Source: Gemmatimonadales bacterium
GTDB taxonomy: Bacteria; Gemmatimonadota; Gemmatimonadetes; Gemmatimonadales; GWC2-71-9
DNA: 5,758 nt
Assembly (NCBI GenBank): GCA_013003805.1
Contig: JABDII010000038.1
Coordinates: forward strand, 1-5,758
Direction: 5' to 3'
Notes under the pieces: generated by a model
The model's database searches: none
Told to the model about the DNA's origin: nothing
Seen by the model: the letters and a program-made list of their open reading frames with translations, nothing else
Part shown: piece after piece, positions 4,494-5,758 of the stretch
Position numbering within the stretch: position 1 is the stretch's first letter
How the letters are laid out: each line of letters opens with the position of its first letter
Translations under genes and position numbers: made by a program

Positions 4494-5758
4494 CTATTCC
4501 GCCTGTGGTGCGTTCGGCTGATAGAATCCGGCGAGCTCATAGGAGCGATCCAGGAACTCCACGGGGTGGGCCGCTGCTATTTCGAGCCCGGCAGCCGCGA
4601 GCCCCGCGCCGATCTGCATGATGCATCCCGGGTTTCCCGTCGCAACGAATTTGGGCCTGGGCCTCAGCGATGCGATCTCGTCGATCTTCGCGTCGAGAAC
4701 GGCCCGTGCCATGGTGGGTCGCACGACAGAGTAGAGGCCGGCACTCCCGCAGCACTGATGGGCCCCCGGCAGAACCTGCAGTCGGAGGCCTGGTACCGCT
4801 CCGAGGATATCCAGCGGCGGTCGGATAAGGCCCTGGGCGTGCTGAAGGTGGCACGGAGCGTCGTATGCGACGTCGTAGGGCAGGGGTTCGCCGCGGCGGG
4901 GGCCCGCCTGTGAGAGTAGTTCAGAGACATCCTTCACCCTGCCGGCCAGATCTTTTGCAGCATCGGTTCCCAGGAGGTGGCCGTAGTCCTTCATCAGCGC
5001 GCCACACCCGGCGCTGTTCACCAAGATCAGGTCAGCTCGATCCGTGAACGCGTCCACGTTGCTGCTCGCCAGGGACCTTGCCGCCCGGTGTGCTCCGGCA
5101 TGGTCGTGGAGGGCACCGCAGCATACCTGCCCGGGCACCTCGATGACGGTGTAGCCGTTGGCGGCGAGTGTTCGCCGAGTGGCCTCGTGGACATGGTCGA
5201 AGAGCGTGTCCATGACACACCCGCGGAACAGCGCAACGGTGGGTCGGCGAGCGCCATCCGCTCTTGCTGGCTGGGCGTCGGCTTCCCTGGCGAGCGACGA
5301 GGAACGTCCGAGCGCGGCCTGCCGGGTGGCGGCTAGCATGCCCATCGCAAATCCGATCCTGCCGTTCGCGCTGAGGCGTGATGGCAGTCCTGAGGACCGG
5401 AGCCAGCGTGCCAGGGTCAAGCTGCTCCGCCAGAGTGGTGTGCTGCTAAAGATGTAGAGCAGGACGCGCAGCGGGAGCGACACGCCGTGCGTGGCGGCGA
5501 GGGCGCGACGAGCCGTCTCGAAGGCGCGCCCGTACTCTACTCCCGAAGGGCAAGCAGGCTCGCATCCGCGGCAACCCAAGCAACTCTCCAAGTGCTCGAT
5601 GAGCCCGGAGTCCATCGTCGATGAATCCCCACGCTCGAGTTCACGCATGAGCACGATCCTCCCGCGGGGGCTGTCGCTCTCGTCACCGGTCGCGAGGTAC
5701 GTTGGACATGCCGGAAGGCAGAAACCGCAGTGCACGCACGGATCGAGAGCAGCGAAGC
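4494..5758 (-). CDS. glcF: Glycolate oxidase iron-sulfur subunit (5' end outside window)
   Basis: The frame is open from the window edge for 420 codons to TAG at 4496-4494. The first visible residues are FAALDPCVHCGFCLPACP, a complete CxxCxxCxxxCP ferredoxin motif (codons about 5738-5706). A second, CLGCRGCEPACP, follows about 50 residues later (5582-5550). The rest holds two cysteine-rich CCG domains, marked by PGQVCCGALHDHAG, NSAGCGALMKDYG, APCHLQHAQ, HQCCGSAGLY and a late NPGC. The order and motif wording match E. coli GlcF (407 residues). GlcF carries two [4Fe-4S] clusters and, with the FAD subunits GlcD and GlcE, oxidises glycolate to glyoxylate and passes electrons toward the quinone pool. 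The true start lies beyond the right edge; the GTG at 5735 falls inside the first cluster motif and cannot be the start. An upstream glcD is expected. A related D-lactate or other 2-hydroxyacid dehydrogenase subunit is the main alternative. Confidence 0.94.
   Translation of the reverse strand, partial: FAALDPCVHCGFCLPACPTYLATGDESDSPRGRIVLMRELERGDSSTMDSGLIEHLESCLGCRGCEPACPSGVEYGRAFETARRALAATHGVSLPLRVLLYIFSSTPLWRSSLTLARWLRSSGLPSRLSANGRIGFAMGMLAATRQAALGRSSSLAREADAQPARADGARRPTVALFRGCVMDTLFDHVHEATRRTLAANGYTVIEVPGQVCCGALHDHAGAHRAARSLASSNVDAFTDRADLILVNSAGCGALMKDYGHLLGTDAAKDLAGRVKDVSELLSQAGPRRGEPLPYDVAYDAPCHLQHAQGLIRPPLDILGAVPGLRLQVLPGAHQCCGSAGLYSVVRPTMARAVLDAKIDEIASLRPRPKFVATGNPGCIMQIGAGLAAAGLEIAAAHPVEFLDRSYELAGFYQPNAPQAE

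Noticed and set aside
4494..5735. GTG at 5735 as the start of the glycolate oxidase subunit
   Set aside because: The frame continues upstream through the first Cys of the CxxCxxCxxxCP motif to the window edge; starting at this GTG would destroy the cluster site.
1..5758. CRISPR array, tRNA/rRNA gene, insertion sequence, phage or defence island
   Set aside because: I found no direct-repeat array, no RNA-gene-like segment, no transposase or integrase motif and no flanking terminal repeats. The coding content is ordinary chromosomal and nearly gap-free.

Overview
The window is a GC-rich (roughly 60% or more by eye), densely packed bacterial chromosome segment. All of its large genes lie on the minus strand. 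I see no RNA gene, insertion sequence, CRISPR array or integration scar. The gene families fit a free-living, aerobic soil or sediment bacterium. The AAA+/VWA pair and the short Asp-Thr/Pro-rich lipoprotein remind me of Gemmatimonadota or nearby phyla, but this is an impression from family resemblance, not a demonstrated placement.

Right block (5758 down to 2498, minus strand) is one tight operon of three genes. It starts with the iron-sulfur subunit of glycolate oxidase (glcF-like, 5' end cut off by the window edge). Five bases later comes a YgfZ/GcvT-like folate-binding protein. This overlaps by four bases (ATGA) an extended short-chain dehydrogenase/NAD-dependent epimerase. The first two make biochemical sense together: YgfZ proteins support assembly or repair of Fe-S enzymes, and GlcF carries two ferredoxin-type [4Fe-4S] motifs. 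The FAD subunit (glcD) is expected just beyond the right edge.

Middle (2200-2494) holds a 112-bp divergent intergenic region and a small plus-strand gene for a 60-residue lipoprotein with a TTG start. The lipoprotein gene converges on the dehydrogenase gene with only 3 bp between the stop codons. A strong 16-pair inverted repeat lies inside it.

Left block (2199 down to 1, minus strand) is a two-gene operon. It encodes a MoxR/magnesium-chelatase-like AAA+ ATPase followed by a protein whose N-terminal 228 residues match my recollection of the VWA-domain partner of such ATPases. The VWA domain itself would lie past the left edge. Such pairs are thought to act as chaperone-like remodelling machines, but this subfamily has no established substrate that I know of.

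Nothing here amounts to a clearly new system. The most useful leads are the genetic link between YgfZ and the glycolate oxidase Fe-S subunit, the little-studied AAA+/VWA pair with its altered Walker B motif, and the tiny lipoprotein with its internal hairpin.
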